Source of the DNA: CAWGJC01 sp965276665
Lineage (GTDB): Bacteria > Pseudomonadota > Alphaproteobacteria > Acetobacterales > Acetobacteraceae
Direction: 5' to 3'
DNA: 64,000 nt
NCBI GenBank assembly: GCA_965276665.1
Contig: OZ255620.1
Span: 2,046,001 to 2,110,000, forward strand
In this document: in pieces, positions 36,897-45,121 of the stretch
Numbering within the stretch: position 1 is the first letter of the stretch
How the letters are laid out: each line of letters begins with the position of its first letter
Made by a program: the position numbers and the translations under genes
The notes under the pieces: model-generated
What the model saw: only the letters and a program-made list of their open reading frames with translations
The model's database searches: none
Told to the model about the DNA's origin: nothing

Positions 36897-37847
36897 TCAA
36901 TCGCTGCTTTCGTCCAGCGGCTCGACGAAAAGCTGGTTGGTCGCATAGGACAGCCAGACGCGATGGCTGCGGAGATAATCCGCGCCGAGCAGCATCGATT
37001 CGCCTGGCAGGGTGAACGGCGCGACATCGAGCGGCCAGTGATGGAACGTCTCCTCGCCGATCCGCACCATGTCGAAGGCGTGGCGGTAATAGGCGAAGCG
37101 GTTCTGATCGACGCCGCCGCTATCGCCGCCCGGGTCCATCGCGAGCTCCGCGGAACTGATGCCGAGACCCTCGGCGATCTCCGTTTTGACCACCGACTCC
37201 CAGGCGCCAGTATCGAACAAGGCGTTCACGGTGTGGCCGTCGATCACCACCGGGACCTCGACATGGTTCGGCGGGGAGCGGGTGATCCGGATGCGGAAGG
37301 CGGGCGGTTTCCAGTCGAGGAAATCGCCCTTGCACTCGCTCACGCGGTAGAGCGTCAGGCGGCCATGCGGCACGTCGAATTCGAGGTCGTATTGCGACAG
37401 GAAATTCGCGCTCAGCACGCCGGCGATCGGCGGGTCGATGCCGGAGAACTGGTGCGGCGGGCCGACGATCACGCTCTGATCCGCGCGCGTCAGCCCGCCC
37501 ACCGAAAACCGGGAGATCATCGCGTTCGCGCTGGTCACGCGGCCGCCGGTTCCGGTGAGCTGCGTGCGGTGGCTGGGGTCCCGCACGAGGCCGAGCCGCT
37601 CGACCGCCTCCGGCGTGACCAGCCCGTATTCGGCGCCGGTATCGACGATGAGCTGCACATCCTGCCCGTCGATCCGCGCCGGAACGAGCAGCGAGCCGTG
37701 ATGCAGCGTCAGCGGGATCTCGCTCTCCCGCACCACGCGGCAGGGGTTGGGCAGAGCCGGCAGCACCGCGTGCAACGACAGGCCTCTCGCGCAGCCGGCG
37801 AGTGCGAGCAGGGAGAGGATGGTGATCAGGCGGCGGGCGGGATGCAT
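36897..37847 (-). CDS. Two-domain retropepsin-like aspartyl protease lipoprotein
   Basis: A 316-aa predicted lipoprotein with lipobox LAGC (Cys19). It has two aspartyl protease halves in one chain: IVDTGAEYGLV (D69-T70-G71) and LFDTGAWESVV (D212-T213-G214), each followed by a flap-like region and a late hydrophobic motif (IAGVLSANFL; MLLGADYL). Bacterial retropepsins usually have one DTG per chain and dimerise; here the duplication gives an internal dimer, as in pepsin. It follows the OmpA-family genes on the same strand. Substrates are unknown. Confidence 0.83.
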   Translation of the reverse strand: MHPARRLITILSLLALAGCARGLSLHAVLPALPNPCRVVRESEIPLTLHHGSLLVPARIDGQDVQLIVDTGAEYGLVTPEAVERLGLVRDPSHRTQLTGTGGRVTSANAMISRFSVGGLTRADQSVIVGPPHQFSGIDPPIAGVLSANFLSQYDLEFDVPHGRLTLYRVSECKGDFLDWKPPAFRIRITRSPPNHVEVPVVIDGHTVNALFDTGAWESVVKTEIAEGLGISSAELAMDPGGDSGGVDQNRFAYYRHAFDMVRIGEETFHHWPLDVAPFTLPGESMLLGADYLRSHRVWLSYATNQLFVEPLDESSD

Positions 37848-37929
37848 CTACTCCGATCCTATCCCGCCCGCTTCGCGTCGCGCCATGCGAGGGGCGCGGC
37901 GAAACGCGATTCCGCGCATGCCGGAACGA

Positions 37930-37955
37930 GGAAGGGCGCCCTGCGGCGCCCTTCC
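37930..37955 (-). terminator. Hairpin downstream of the first OmpA-family gene
   Basis: GGAAGGGCGCC and GGCGCCCTTCC pair over 11 bp with a 4-nt loop, 26 nt past the stop of the 37981 gene. It is a likely transcription end point between the OmpA-family gene and the protease gene. Confidence 0.6.
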
Positions 37956-37980
37956 CCAACCCATCCGATAGAAACCGGGA

Positions 37981-39093
37981 TCAGCGGATGATGATCTCGA
38001 CGCGCCGGTTCTGCGGCTCGCGGATGCCCGGGCCGGTCGGCACGAGCAGATGCGTCTCGCCATAGCCGTGGATGTCGATCGCGTTGGCCGCCACGCCGTC
38101 GCGGATCAGCTCCGCCTGAACGGCCGTGGCGCGCCGGATCGACAGGCGCTGGTTGTAGGCCGGCGTGCCCGACGTGTCGGTGTAGCCGTTCACCTCGATG
38201 CGGGTGTACTGCACCCGGGTCGAGTTCTGCGCCGCCTCGGCGATCACCTGGCGCGCGCGGTCGGTCAGATCCGCGCGATCCCAGTCGAAGAACACCAGGT
38301 AGCTGCGGGCCGGCGCCGGCGCCGGCGCGGCCACGGGGGCCGGAGCGGGCGGCGGCGGCGGCGGCGCGGTGTTGAACGCATAGCGCAGGCCGATCAACGC
38401 GGACTGGTTCAGATCCTGGTTGATGTCCGCCTTGCTCGAAATCTTGGTGACCGCCCCGTTCGGCGCGGTGAAGGAGACACCGGTGTTGAAGCCGCCCGGA
38501 TTGGCGATGCCGTAGAAGCGGTATTCCGCGGTCAGAGACAGGCCGCGCACGCCGGGGATCGGGAAGGCGACGCCAGCAATGCCCTGATAGGCGAAATTGT
38601 CGTTCTCGCCGCCGGATTTCAGGAACACGTTGTTGCCGACGCCTTCCAGTGCATCCCATTTGGTGTGCGCCCAGCCGGCGCCGACGCCGAAATACGGGTA
38701 CATCCAGGGCACGCCGACATCCAGATCATAAAGCGCGTTCACCATCGCGCCGTAATTCTCCTGCTGGCCGCTCGCCGAGGTCGGGAAGGAGGTGCCGTGA
38801 TACTGGTTCAGCCCGTTATCGCGGAAATTCCCCTCGAGCTCGAGGCGAAGCCCGTTGCCGAGGCCGTAGCCGACGCTGGTCACCGCGACGCCGCCCGGGT
38901 CGTAATGCAGCTGGGTGCCGCTGCCGTTGATGCTGTTTGAACTCGGGCCGACGCCCTCGTTCATCAGGAAGTTTGCGCCGAAGCCCAGCCCGACATAGAG
39001 CCCGTTCACGGGCTGCGCCTTGGCGACCAGCGGAGTCGCGAACAGGGGCGCCGCAAGCATGCTGGCGGCGAGTAGCCTCGTTCGGTTCGTCAT
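37981..39093 (-). CDS. OmpA-family outer membrane protein (copy 1)
   Basis: A 370-aa protein: signal peptide ending AKA|QPVNGLYVGLG, an N-terminal eight-strand OMP_b-brl type barrel (about 24-225), an Ala/Pro linker (APPPPPPAPAP), then a C-terminal OmpA-like peptidoglycan-binding domain (FFDWDRADLTDRARQVIAEAA, GYTDTSGTPAYNQRLS, NRRVEI). ATG at 39093 has GAGGAG upstream. The linker and C-terminal domain are nearly identical at DNA level to copy 2, whereas the barrels differ. It anchors the outer membrane to the cell wall. Confidence 0.92.
   Translation of the reverse strand: MTNRTRLLAASMLAAPLFATPLVAKAQPVNGLYVGLGFGANFLMNEGVGPSSNSINGSGTQLHYDPGGVAVTSVGYGLGNGLRLELEGNFRDNGLNQYHGTSFPTSASGQQENYGAMVNALYDLDVGVPWMYPYFGVGAGWAHTKWDALEGVGNNVFLKSGGENDNFAYQGIAGVAFPIPGVRGLSLTAEYRFYGIANPGGFNTGVSFTAPNGAVTKISSKADINQDLNQSALIGLRYAFNTAPPPPPPAPAPVAAPAPAPARSYLVFFDWDRADLTDRARQVIAEAAQNSTRVQYTRIEVNGYTDTSGTPAYNQRLSIRRATAVQAELIRDGVAANAIDIHGYGETHLLVPTGPGIREPQNRRVEIIIR
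37997..38369. repeat. 373-bp direct repeat, unit 1 (OmpA C-terminal region)
   Basis: Identical, base for base as read here, to 39352-39724 (offset 1,355 bp). It covers the Pro-rich linker and OmpA-like domain of copies 1 and 2. On both sides the sequences diverge quickly, which points to gene conversion or recent partial duplication. Confidence 0.93.
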
Positions 39094-39257
39094 GTCGTTC
39101 TCCTCGCACGATCGGTTGCCCCAGCACCGGCAGGGAACCGGCAGCGACCGCGGTGGGCAAGGAACGCCGCGATCTCGCTTCTGGATACGGCACCGCAGCA
39201 ACGAAATGCGGCTTTGCGGCCCGATGTGTCCGGCAGGTCACAGGTCGCGAACGAACA

Positions 39258-39286
39258 AAAGGCCGCCCGATGACAGGGCGGCCTTT
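39258..39286 (-). terminator. Hairpin terminator downstream of OmpA copy 2
   Basis: AAAGGCCGCCC and GGGCGGCCTTT pair over 11 bp with a 7-nt loop. On the minus strand the stem ends in TTTTG, so it can act as an intrinsic terminator for the 39336 gene. It lies 49 nt past that stop. Confidence 0.72.
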
Positions 39287-39300
39287 CGCGTCGGCAAGAA

Positions 39301-39326
39301 CCGCGCGGTGCCGAGGCACCGCGCGG
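39301..39326 (-). terminator. Second hairpin downstream of OmpA copy 2
   Basis: CCGCGCGGTGC and GCACCGCGCGG form a perfect 11-bp stem with a 4-nt loop, 9 nt past the stop of copy 2. It has no T-run. It may stabilise the mRNA 3' end or act with the 39258-39286 hairpin. Confidence 0.5.
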
Positions 39327-39335
39327 GAAGCGAAA

Positions 39336-40415
39336 TCAGCGGATAATGATTTCGACGCGCCGGTTCTGCGGCTCGCGGATGCCCGGGCCGGTCGGCACGA
39401 GCAGATGCGTCTCGCCATAGCCGTGGATGTCGATCGCGTTGGCCGCCACGCCGTCGCGGATCAGCTCCGCCTGAACGGCCGTGGCGCGCCGGATCGACAG
39501 GCGCTGGTTGTAGGCCGGCGTGCCCGACGTGTCGGTGTAGCCGTTCACCTCGATGCGGGTGTACTGCACCCGGGTCGAGTTCTGCGCCGCCTCGGCGATC
39601 ACCTGGCGCGCGCGGTCGGTCAGATCCGCGCGATCCCAGTCGAAGAACACCAGGTAGCTGCGGGCCGGCGCCGGCGCCGGCGCGGCCACGGGGGCCGGAG
39701 CGGGCGGCGGCGGCGGCGGCGCGGCGTTGAAGGCGTAACGCAGGCCGAGCAGCACCGAGTGGTTGTAGTCGTTGTCGTACTTGATCTTGCCGGCGAACGC
39801 GCCCGTCGGGCCGAACACCTGGGTCTTGTAGTTCATGTTGCCGGCGATGCCGAGGAAGCGATACTCGGCGGTGAGCGCCAGGCCCGGGATCGGCAGGTTG
39901 TAGGCCACGCCGAGGATGGCCTGATACCCGAGCTTGTCCTGAGAGCTCTGCTCGCGGACGAAGAAGTTCGGGTTGTAGCCGTAGAAGCGGCCGTTCGACA
40001 GGCCGACATGCTGATAGCCGACGCCGACGCCAAGATACGGAACCACCGGGAGGCCGAAGTTGAAATCATACAGCGCATTCACCATCGCGCCGTATTTTTC
40101 CTCGTCGCCACCCGCACCCGCCGCGCCGGACACGCCATGCTGCTTGTTGTCGCGGAAGTCGCCCTCGAGCTCGAGGCGCAGGCCGTTGCCGAGCCCGTAG
40201 CCGATGCTGCCGACGCCGACAAACCCGCTGCCGAACTTCGCGTGGCCGCTCGTGTTCACCGACACGCCGCTCACCGAGACGCGGTTGATGTCCTCGTTCT
40301 GCAGGTAGTTCCACCCGGCACCGAGGCCGACATACAGGCCACTAACCGGCTGGGCCTTTACCGCCACAGGCACGGCCAGAACGGTCGCGGCCAGTAGCGC
40401 ACTGCGGAGCTTCAT
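39336..40415 (-). CDS. OmpA-family outer membrane protein (copy 2)
   Basis: A 359-aa paralogue: signal peptide MKLRSALLAATVLAVPVAVKA, barrel with GLYVGLGAGWNYLQNEDINR, Pro-rich linker, and an OmpA-like domain identical in protein to that of copy 1. GAGGAG 9 nt upstream favours the ATG at 40415; an ATG two codons earlier (40421) is too close to that site but cannot be excluded. The barrel is clearly diverged from copies 1 and 3, so surface properties should differ while the cell-wall anchor is the same. Confidence 0.92.
   Translation of the reverse strand: MKLRSALLAATVLAVPVAVKAQPVSGLYVGLGAGWNYLQNEDINRVSVSGVSVNTSGHAKFGSGFVGVGSIGYGLGNGLRLELEGDFRDNKQHGVSGAAGAGGDEEKYGAMVNALYDFNFGLPVVPYLGVGVGYQHVGLSNGRFYGYNPNFFVREQSSQDKLGYQAILGVAYNLPIPGLALTAEYRFLGIAGNMNYKTQVFGPTGAFAGKIKYDNDYNHSVLLGLRYAFNAAPPPPPPAPAPVAAPAPAPARSYLVFFDWDRADLTDRARQVIAEAAQNSTRVQYTRIEVNGYTDTSGTPAYNQRLSIRRATAVQAELIRDGVAANAIDIHGYGETHLLVPTGPGIREPQNRRVEIIIR
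39352..39724. repeat. 373-bp direct repeat, unit 2 (OmpA C-terminal region)
   Basis: Partner of 37997-38369; identical over its length as read. The homologous segment of copy 3 (from 40650) is related but clearly diverged, so only copies 1 and 2 have been homogenised. Confidence 0.93.
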
Positions 40416-40649
40416 TGTCATACTCTCCTCGTTTCGTGTCTGCGGTTCACACGCAGCCGGGGGCTTGGTGGCTTCGCACTCGGGCCTCCGCCTCTCGGTG
40501 CCATGATAGTAACGATCCCGGCCAACATAAGCGAGGGGGGCTGTGTCAGTTTCTCAACGCTGTGGCAGACCAGCCACAGGCGCTTTGGGCGACAGAGGCG
40601 GGCGACGGAAAGAAATCTAGCTTTATCAAATGAGTGGCCGCCATACGGG

Positions 40650-41744
40650 CTATTTGAGGATGATCTCGACCCGCCGGTTCTGCGGCTCCCGCACCCCTTG
40701 CGTCGTCGGCACGAGCGGACGCGTCTCGCCAAAACCACGGATCGCGATCATGCCCGGCATTACGCCGTCGCGCACCAGCTCGGCCTCCACGCTCCGCGCG
40801 CGGCGCAGCGAAAGGCGCTGATTATAGGCGGGCGATCCCGAAGTGTCCGTGTAGCCGTCCACCTCGATCCGGGTGACCTGGACGCGGGCGACGTTGCGCG
40901 CCGCCTCGGCGACGACCTGGCGGGCGCGATCGGTGAGATCGGCGCGGTCCCAGTCGAAGAACACGAGATAGCTGCGCGCGGCGGCGGGCGCCGGGGCCGC
41001 GGCCGGCGCGGGAGCGGGCGGCGGAGGCGGCGGGGCCACGCTGAAAGCGTAGCGCAGGCCGACGAGCGCCGAATGGTTGTAGTCGTCGGTGATCTTGTGG
41101 CTGACCGGCACCAGCCCGGCCGGGCTGCTCGCGGCGCCGGCATAGCTCCGATCGCCTGCCATGCCGAGAAACCGGTATTCCAGCGTGGCGGAGAGACCGA
41201 CGACGCGCGGGATCGGGAAGGCAAGACCAAAGATCGCCTGGTAGGCGAAGCCGCCCCTGGTACCCTCGAACCGTTCGCCGCCGCCATTGGCGAAACTCTC
41301 GGTGGTGTCTTGCCGCACGCGCTGATAGCCGGCGCCGGCGCCGAGATACGGGAACACCCAGCGCTGCCCGATATCGAGATCGAACAGGATGTTCCCCATC
41401 GCGCCGTATTTCTGCTCCCAGCCGCCAGCCCCGGTCACGCCGGGCGGCGCGCCGCCGCTGCCGGCAGCATTCCGCCGGTAATCGCCCTCGAGCTCGACGC
41501 GGAAACCGTTGCCGAACGCCCAGCCGATGCTGCCGAGGCCGACCACGCCCGGGTCGAAGCGCGGATGCAGGGTCTGCAGGCCGCCAAGCGCGGCCGGGCC
41601 GTTGAAGCCGCGAAGTTGCTGCGACTGCATGAAGTTGCCGCCGCCGCCGAGGCCGACATAGAGGCCGCTGATCGGCTGCGCCCAGGCCGCGGGGCTCGCC
41701 GCGATCCCGGCCAGAATGCTGCCCGCCAGGATGGATCGTCGCAT
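40650..41744 (-). CDS. OmpA-family outer membrane protein (copy 3)
   Basis: A 364-aa protein of the same design: signal peptide ending AWA|QPISGLYVGLG, barrel with several Gly-rich turns, linker APPPPPPAPAPAAAPAP and OmpA-like domain (FFDWDRADLTDRARQVVAEAA, GYTDTSGSPAYNQRLS, NRRVEIILK). It diverges from copies 1 and 2 throughout, so it is the oldest duplicate. A 228-bp gap separates it from copy 2 (start 40415) and includes a 7-bp-arm inverted repeat CTGTGGC/GCCACAG at about 40560-40579. Confidence 0.92.
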   Translation of the reverse strand: MRRSILAGSILAGIAASPAAWAQPISGLYVGLGGGGNFMQSQQLRGFNGPAALGGLQTLHPRFDPGVVGLGSIGWAFGNGFRVELEGDYRRNAAGSGGAPPGVTGAGGWEQKYGAMGNILFDLDIGQRWVFPYLGAGAGYQRVRQDTTESFANGGGERFEGTRGGFAYQAIFGLAFPIPRVVGLSATLEYRFLGMAGDRSYAGAASSPAGLVPVSHKITDDYNHSALVGLRYAFSVAPPPPPPAPAPAAAPAPAAARSYLVFFDWDRADLTDRARQVVAEAARNVARVQVTRIEVDGYTDTSGSPAYNQRLSLRRARSVEAELVRDGVMPGMIAIRGFGETRPLVPTTQGVREPQNRRVEIILK

Positions 41745-41900
41745 CGAAAACAGTGTGTACCCCCTTCGCCGCCCCGGCCCGCAACCCTGCGCAGGAAGCG
41801 GCGCGGAGGCCAGAGCAGCAGAGTGAAAAGGGTGCGCTGCACGAAGGATCTGCGCCCATGTTGCGCATGCGCCACAGTGTGTGGGACCAGGACAGGCGCG

Positions 41901-42236
41901 TCAGATGAGCCTGGCGGGGAAGGGCGGGACGAGATCCGGGCTCTCGAACTCCACCACCCAGAGATCGGGATCGCGCCCGGTCTGTCGCGCGACATAGGCG
42001 TCGACCGTGGGCTGGTCGACCGGCGTGGCGCCGGTCGCCCGCATCCAGGCCGGCTCGCCATCCCCGGCGCGCACCTGCGAGAGCACGACGAGGCCGGCCC
42101 GGCCGCGCAGCACGACCGCAACCCCGCCGGCATCCGGATCCCCCTTGCGCAGGATCGCCCCGGGCCGGCCGGCAGAGTCGCCGAGCCGCAGGGCCATGCT
42201 GATCCAGAGACCTGCCTTCACTCTCGGTTCGGACAT
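41901..42236 (-). CDS. DUF1491 family protein
   Basis: A 111-aa protein beginning MSEPRVKAGLWISMALRLGD, with KGDPDAGGVAVVLRGRAGLVVLSQVR and a C-terminal DPDLWVVEFESPD. This is the pattern of DUF1491, a small family restricted mainly to Alphaproteobacteria with no known function. ATG at 42236 is used; the frame is open 32 codons further but that part overlaps the divergent small gene. Confidence 0.82.
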   Translation of the reverse strand: MSEPRVKAGLWISMALRLGDSAGRPGAILRKGDPDAGGVAVVLRGRAGLVVLSQVRAGDGEPAWMRATGATPVDQPTVDAYVARQTGRDPDLWVVEFESPDLVPPFPARLI

Positions 42237-42318
42237 CGCCTGCCTCCTTGTCCACCGCTTGAACCCGATCCCGGCTTGCTGCCACAACCCGCCGGCAGCG
42301 AGCAGGGAATGCCCCGAC

Positions 42319-42525
42319 ATGACGAAAACCATGAGCGAAGGCCAGCGCAGCTACGAGGCCAAACGCGCGGCCAAGGCCGGCATGAGCCTCGAGAAATGGA
42401 TGGAGGCCAAGGCGAAGCAGGAAGCGGAGGACGCCCGTGCCCGCATCCGCACCGAACCCGCAAAGCCGACCCGGCCGCCGGGACTGCTCTCCCGGTTGAT
42501 CGACCGCGCACACAAGCCGCTGTAG
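42319..42525 (+). CDS. Small hypothetical protein
   Basis: A 68-aa basic, helical protein (MTKTMSEGQRSYEAKRAAKAGMSLEKWMEAKAKQ...), high in Lys, Glu and Ala, with a C-terminal PPGLLSRLIDRAHKPL. No domain is recognised. It is divergent from the DUF1491 gene and ends just before the conserved region of the next gene. The ribosome-binding site is weak, so the call is moderate. Confidence 0.6.
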   Translation: MTKTMSEGQRSYEAKRAAKAGMSLEKWMEAKAKQEAEDARARIRTEPAKPTRPPGLLSRLIDRAHKPL

Positions 42526-42530
42526 AGCCC

Positions 42531-43463
42531 ATCGGCATCCTCGCGGCCCATGCGGATTGGAGCGTCGATCCGCGCAAGCGATGGTTCGCCTCGGCCCAGG
42601 GTGATGGGAGGATCTGGCACGTCACGGCGCCGCGCCCGGTCGGGCCGGTCGAGACCTTCCTCGCCCGGCTGCGTGACGAGGCGGTCGGCGCGCCGGTGGC
42701 GCTCGGCGCCGATGTCCCGCTCGGGCTGCCGCGCGACTATGTCGCACGCCATGTTGGCGACGTGTCCCGCTTCCCCGATTTCCTGCGCGGGCTGGCCGGA
42801 CGGCCGGACTTCTTTCTCGTCTGCGCGGCGCTCGAGGAGGTCGGCCCGGAGCGGCCGTTCTATCCGCGGCACGGCGTGGCCGGGATGCGGCGCGCGGCGC
42901 ATGCCGAAGCGCTCGGTCTCGCGGGGGCGGCCTCGCTGTCCCGGCTTTGCGACCGCGCGACCGCGACGCGACCGGCCGGCGCGCCGCTGTTCTGGACGCT
43001 CGGCGCCAATCAGAGCGGCAAGGCCGCGATCAGCGCCTGGCGCGACCTGCTGCTGCCCGCGCTCGCCGAGGCCGAGCCGCCTTCGCTCTGGCCATTCGAT
43101 GGGAATTTTCGCGCCCTGCTCCGCCCGGGCGGCATCGCGCTGGCCGAGACCTATCCGGCGGAGGCGCTGCGTCATCTCGGGCTGCGGCTCGCCGGCAGCA
43201 AGCGGCGGCACGCGGACCGGGTCGGCCTCGCCGCCCCGCTCGCCGCGGCGATGGCCCGGCTCCGCGCGGTTCCCGATCCTGCTCTCGCCGCAACCCTGGC
43301 GGACGGGTTCGGGCGGGACGTCGCCGGCGAGGACCGGCTCGATTGCGTGCTCGGCCTGCTTTGCGTGCTGAACGTGCTGGCCGGCGACCGGCCCGACACC
43401 GCGCCCGCGGATCCCTGGATCCGGGACTGGGAAGGCTGGGTGCTGGGCCAGAGGCCGCCCTGA
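42531..43463 (+). CDS. DUF429-like RNase H-fold protein; start codon unclear
   Basis: About 310 aa with the spaced acidic residues of the DUF429 predicted nuclease fold: AHADWSVDP at the start, LGADVPLGLPRDY, LAETYPAEAL, and late GEDRLDCVLGLLCVLNVL. Conserved sequence begins around 42531 (ATC GGC ATC), yet no ATG, GTG or TTG is in frame between an ATG at 42396 and a GTG near 42699. It either starts at the distant ATG, overlapping the small gene, or uses a rare start such as ATC coupled to the preceding stop. The placement of the start is a guess. Confidence 0.68.
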   Translation: MGILAAHADWSVDPRKRWFASAQGDGRIWHVTAPRPVGPVETFLARLRDEAVGAPVALGADVPLGLPRDYVARHVGDVSRFPDFLRGLAGRPDFFLVCAALEEVGPERPFYPRHGVAGMRRAAHAEALGLAGAASLSRLCDRATATRPAGAPLFWTLGANQSGKAAISAWRDLLLPALAEAEPPSLWPFDGNFRALLRPGGIALAETYPAEALRHLGLRLAGSKRRHADRVGLAAPLAAAMARLRAVPDPALAATLADGFGRDVAGEDRLDCVLGLLCVLNVLAGDRPDTAPADPWIRDWEGWVLGQRPP

Positions 43464-43479
43464 ACCGCTTCCTGGGGGC

Positions 43480-44808
43480 TCAGCGCCGGACGACGCTCCG
43501 AGCCGCCTCGTCCCATCGCCAGCCCGGCGTTGACCCGTCGATGCACGCGCCGCCGAGCCAGCGGGATGGCGGGCGCAGGGAGAGAAAATCGACCTCGCCG
43601 GCCAGTACCGCGCGGCCGAGCGGCGTGATGCTCAGGCGCTCGAAGGCCCAGCGCGATTCGCCATTCTCGAACCGGCCGGTGATGAGCGGCTCGGCGACCC
43701 GGCGCATGCATTGGAGGATCCAGAGCAGCATCACGTCGCCGAGGAAGGGTAGCGGTTCGCGCTCGCGCACCAGCGCGGAAAAAATGTCGCTCACGCGCCG
43801 CGGTCCTTCGGCCAGGATCTCCAGCACCAGCCGTTCGGTCAGGCCGAGACCGGTCTGCGTCCAAGGCAGCTCCTGGCAGTGCCGACGCAGCGCGGGGGCG
43901 AGATCCGGCCATTCCGGCGTGCCGGACGCGGCCGCCACGGCGAGCGGCCTCGGGTCGGCCGCCCGCAGCATCGCCCAGACCGACAGGCCGCGTTGCGACT
44001 CGGGCGTGGTGACCTCCCGCCGCGTGCGCCAGAGCAGGCGCAGCGCCTCGGACGGCAGTTGGCCGAGGCCGATGAAGCGTGCGGCGCCGGGATAGTGGTT
44101 GACGGCGACGAGCTCGAGCCGGCGCGGCTTCCGCTCGGCCAGGGCGGCGAGGCAGCGCGCGAGCACGAGCTGGTCGTAGCTGTCATGCTCGAACCAGAGC
44201 ACCACCCGCTCATGCGTCTCCGCCGCTTCCAATAAACCGCGCTCCGCCTGTTCGAGCCGGGCGAGGATTTCGGCGGCGCTCTGCCGGAGCGGGCCGCCAT
44301 AGGCCTCGGCGAGGAAGGCGGCGCGGCGCGCGAGCCAGTCCGGCGCCCCCACCACCGGCCCCTGGCAGAACGCGTCCGAATATTCCAGGAAATCGCCGCC
44401 GAAGCCGGCTTCGCGGAGCGCCGATGCGATGTCGGACCCGCAGCGTATGTGCAGCGTGGCCGCATCGGCATCCAGCGTCTCGGCGCCGACCGCGATCGCG
44501 GCGCGGGCCTCCCGCATGGCGAGGATATGCGCCTTCAATCGCGGCCAGCTCGGCACGCCGAGCTCGCGCGCGATCACCAGCTGCGCCTCGGCCAGCGCGG
44601 ACAGGCTCTCGCCGATGGCGGCGTCGGGCAGCGCGTGGGCCTTTGGATGATGGCGGCGGAAGCGCGCCTGCGCCGCCGCATCACCCGCCTGCAGCGCACG
44701 CTGCAACTCCCGCGCGCGCCTGCGCTGCTGCTCGAGATCGAGGCGGAACGGAGAATTCGGTCGCGAAGGCGCAGCCGGATGCGGCGCCCCGTCGGGACGG
44801 TCGGTCAT
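43480..44808 (-). CDS. DUF1835-type protein
   Basis: A 442-aa protein. The first 100 residues are helical and Arg/Gln-rich (RRHHPKAHALPDAAIGESLSALAEAQLVIARELG). The middle has LHIRCGSDIASALREAGFGGDFLEYSDAFCQGPV, the DUF1835 pattern, then HERVVLWFEHDSYDQLVLARCLAAL. ATG at 44808 follows AGAGGG. The function is unknown. It converges with the DUF429-like gene (16-nt gap). Confidence 0.78.
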   Translation of the reverse strand: MTDRPDGAPHPAAPSRPNSPFRLDLEQQRRRARELQRALQAGDAAAQARFRRHHPKAHALPDAAIGESLSALAEAQLVIARELGVPSWPRLKAHILAMREARAAIAVGAETLDADAATLHIRCGSDIASALREAGFGGDFLEYSDAFCQGPVVGAPDWLARRAAFLAEAYGGPLRQSAAEILARLEQAERGLLEAAETHERVVLWFEHDSYDQLVLARCLAALAERKPRRLELVAVNHYPGAARFIGLGQLPSEALRLLWRTRREVTTPESQRGLSVWAMLRAADPRPLAVAAASGTPEWPDLAPALRRHCQELPWTQTGLGLTERLVLEILAEGPRRVSDIFSALVREREPLPFLGDVMLLWILQCMRRVAEPLITGRFENGESRWAFERLSITPLGRAVLAGEVDFLSLRPPSRWLGGACIDGSTPGWRWDEAARSVVRR

Positions 44809-45121
44809 GGAAATCCCTCTTCCTGCGTCCGTGTCCGCCGGCCAGACAGAAAAGGGATCAGCGTCGGTTCGCCAATATTCGGTCGTGGGCGCAGCCCTGT
44901 CCGCGGACACGGAGGCTCCGACCGAGCCTGCGCCATCAGACGCGCACCGGGCGCCGAAAATCAAGCGGGGAAACCAAGCAGGGGAAGATCAGGGGCGACG
45001 TCGGGGCGAGCGCCGAGCGCATGGCGGAATTATTCAATTCGCTTGACGCGCGAGCGTTTCGCCTGATCCTTGATCCGAACCGGGACGCAGGATTCGACAT
45101 CTGCCCCGGAGGGAGGTTCGC
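44809..45121 (+). promoter_or_regulatory. 313-bp intergenic region upstream of the polyol transporter
   Basis: This divergent spacer lies between the DUF1835 gene and the polyol operon. It contains GAATT-ATTC-AATTC at 45027-45040, a small AT-rich inverted repeat, followed directly by TTGACG (45043-45048), which could be a -35 element; no good -10 was found at the right distance. GGAGGGAGG just before the ATG at 45122 is a strong RBS. No other gene is seen. The inverted repeat is a candidate operator only. Confidence 0.35.

Noticed and set aside
38341..38369. GGC-rich short repeats in the OmpA genes as a possible repeat array or CRISPR
   Set aside because: They encode the Pro-rich linker and have no spacer structure.
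40503..43463. A 986-codon open frame on the plus strand
   Set aside because: Most of it is antisense to the third OmpA gene and the DUF1491 gene and has Arg/Ala/His-rich shadow composition; only the last part (from about 42531) is a real gene.
45043..45071. A sigma-70 promoter for the polyol operon starting at TTGACG
   Set aside because: No acceptable -10 hexamer lies 16-18 nt downstream, so it is kept only as a hint in the regulatory feature.
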